Shown here in pieces: positions 15,467 through 16,477 of a stretch of 16,477 nucleotides of DNA. Position numbers and translations under genes: made by a program. Origin of the DNA: a bacterium (GTDB lineage: Bacteria; Desulfobacterota; Binatia; UBA12015). The stretch covers positions 1 to 16,477 of the forward strand of contig JAGWVP010000011.1 in NCBI GenBank assembly GCA_018970825.1, given 5' to 3'. Positions within the stretch are counted from its first letter, which is position 1; each line of letters begins with the position of its first letter. A model generated the notes under the pieces. The model did no database searches and was not told the DNA's origin. It saw only the letters and a list, made by a program, of their open reading frames with translations.

Positions 15467-16477
15467 CTACGGTGCCCCGCCGAACTCCCGCTCGAACGGC
15501 CCGATGAACCTCCGCTTCGGCGACCAGTCGGTCACGGCGAAGATCACCCGGTCGAACGCGGCGGCCCATGCGTCGAGCTCCTCGCGGAAGAGGCGCGCGA
15601 TCGTCGGCGTGTCGTTGCCGAAGGCGCCGCAGCCCCAGGCGCCGAGTACGAGTGCGCGCGCGCCGTGCGCGGCCGCGGCGGCGAGCACGCACCGCACGCG
15701 GCGTCGCATCGCGGCTTCGATCTCGCCTTCGCGCTCGGGGCAGTACTTGCGGACGCCGTTCGCCTGCACGGCCGGCGAGGTGAGGATGCTGCAGGGCCAC
15801 GGCTCCTCGAGGAACGCACCGGTGTCGTCGCGGAAGACGGGGACGTCGGGTGAGTGGATCACCCAGTCGGCGTACAAGGGGTCGAGGTGCGCGCGGCAGG
15901 CCTCGTACATGGCGCGACCTTCGAGACACGCGTGCAGACCCGAGGAGCGGGCGAGGTATTCCTCCTGCGCGCGCGCGCCCGTGAGGAAGCCGCCACCGGG
16001 TTTGGTCGCGGCGGCGAAGTTGAGGGCGGTCGGTGGGAGGCCGTCGTCGAGCAGGCGGCGTGCCGCCGACAGCGTGGTCTCGTTGGAGACCTCGATCGCG
16101 GGGGCGTGACCGGAGCGCTGCGGGGGCGAGGGCCAAGTGTGATCCGGCGGGTACTCGACGGTGGCGGCGCGGGCGTGGGCAAGTGCGTGCGCGATCGAGA
16201 CGGTGCGGCCCGAGGGCGAGACGTAGTCGCCGCGGCGGTTCACCTCGACGGCCTCGCGGCCGAGGTGCGCGGCGAGGTCGCGAGGGATGTCGAGGAGGCG
16301 CCTCGTCGCGAGGATGTCGCGGACTTCCATCAGGACGAAGCCGAGCAGATTCCGACCGCGCCAGCGAGCGGGGATGCGGGCGTCGGGATGGTCCTCGGCG
16401 AGGCCGATGCCCCAGATCGAGTCGTGCGGGCTCGCCTCGACCAGCACGTCGGGTGCGGTCGCGAGGAGGAAGTCCTC
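15467..16477 (-). CDS. NADAR domain fused to microbial PARG (TIGR02452/DUF2263) domain, 5' end beyond window
   Basis: The frame is open to the right edge; 336 residues are visible. The first ~60 (EDFLLATAPDVLVEASPHD, then SIWGIGLAED, ARWRGRNLLGFVLMEVRDIL) are the C-terminal half of a NADAR/YbiA-type domain. From about residue 65 comes the microbial poly(ADP-ribose) glycohydrolase family: NFAAATKPGGGFLTGARAQ then EEYLARSSGL, giving the PARG signature GGG-X7-QEE (residues 161-173, catalytic Glu pair 172-173), VIHSPDVPVFRDD, ILTSPAVQANG, and LVLGAWGCGAFGND near the C-terminus. PARG macrodomains hydrolyse ADP-ribose polymers or O-linked ADP-ribose. NADAR proteins remove ADP-ribose or act on related N-glycosidic bonds, including guanine-linked ADP-ribose in DNA. 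Their fusion implies a broad eraser of ADP-ribosylation. No ADP-ribosyltransferase gene is in the window. The real start lies outside it. Confidence 0.92.
   Translation of the reverse strand, partial: EDFLLATAPDVLVEASPHDSIWGIGLAEDHPDARIPARWRGRNLLGFVLMEVRDILATRRLLDIPRDLAAHLGREAVEVNRRGDYVSPSGRTVSIAHALAHARAATVEYPPDHTWPSPPQRSGHAPAIEVSNETTLSAARRLLDDGLPPTALNFAAATKPGGGFLTGARAQEEYLARSSGLHACLEGRAMYEACRAHLDPLYADWVIHSPDVPVFRDDTGAFLEEPWPCSILTSPAVQANGVRKYCPEREGEIEAAMRRRVRCVLAAAAAHGARALVLGAWGCGAFGNDTPTIARLFREELDAWAAAFDRVIFAVTDWSPKRRFIGPFEREFGGAP
15470..15578 (+). repeat. direct repeat copy B (109 bp), inside the NADAR-PARG 3' end
   Basis: This is the presumed original copy, encoding the last 36 residues of the PARG domain. 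It matches copy A at 13207-13315 with five substitutions and a constant offset of 2263 bp. Confidence 0.9.

Noticed and set aside
1..16477. Search for tRNA, rRNA, CRISPR arrays and insertion sequences
   Set aside because: No cloverleaf-like or rRNA-like stretch, no regularly spaced short repeats, and no transposase or integrase motif was seen by eye; a covariance-model search was not possible.

Overview
The window is a very GC-rich (roughly 70%) piece of a bacterial chromosome. GGAG-type ribosome binding sites, two Sec-type signal peptides, many GTG starts and strong C/G bias at third codon positions point to a high-GC Gram-negative organism, perhaps of the myxobacterial/deltaproteobacterial kind. 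That placement is an inference from composition and gene content; no rRNA or tRNA gene is present to confirm it. Eleven genes look intact or nearly so, one of them running off the right edge, and three more loci look like fragments. Most lie on the minus strand. The many long overlapping open frames on the other strands are GC-driven shadows.

Left part (1-5.98 kb, minus strand): a secreted protein with a circularly permuted papain-like (YiiX/LRAT-type) cysteine hydrolase core; a SulP anion transporter with a STAS domain and a further C-terminal segment that reads like a PII signalling domain; and a multi-pass GT-C glycosyltransferase of the ArnT/PMT type with an unclear start. A 427 bp gap follows, divergent in orientation, holding a sigma70-like promoter overlapped by a hairpin.

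Middle (5.98-7.9 kb): a plus-strand fatty acid hydroxylase/sterol desaturase family membrane protein, then a patch of visibly lower GC. This patch holds a GT4 glycosyltransferase missing its N-terminal strand and most of its nucleotide-binding domain, and, converging on it, an orphan C-terminal fragment (possibly sulfotransferase). It looks like the scar of a polysaccharide locus.

Modification operon (7.9-11.4 kb, minus strand): a CPT-like small-molecule kinase, a FemAB/GNAT-like acyltransferase, a formyltransferase and a SAM methyltransferase. The last three are joined by two GTGA stop/start overlaps. Together they look like a tailoring cassette for a sugar, peptide or glycan. Just upstream lies a secreted C1A papain-family protease, the second predicted secreted cysteine hydrolase in the window.

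Right part (13.2-16.48 kb, minus strand): a NADAR domain fused to a microbial PARG domain (two different ADP-ribose-removing folds in one protein, truncated by the window edge), followed by a DUF2075/Schlafen-like SF1 helicase with an N-terminal PD-(D/E)XK nuclease domain. A 109 bp piece of the 3' end of the NADAR-PARG gene is repeated, in the same orientation and about 95% identical, just beyond the helicase gene, so the helicase gene lies between direct repeats. This pair, plausibly linked to ADP-ribosylation and nucleic-acid defence, is the most unusual system in the window.
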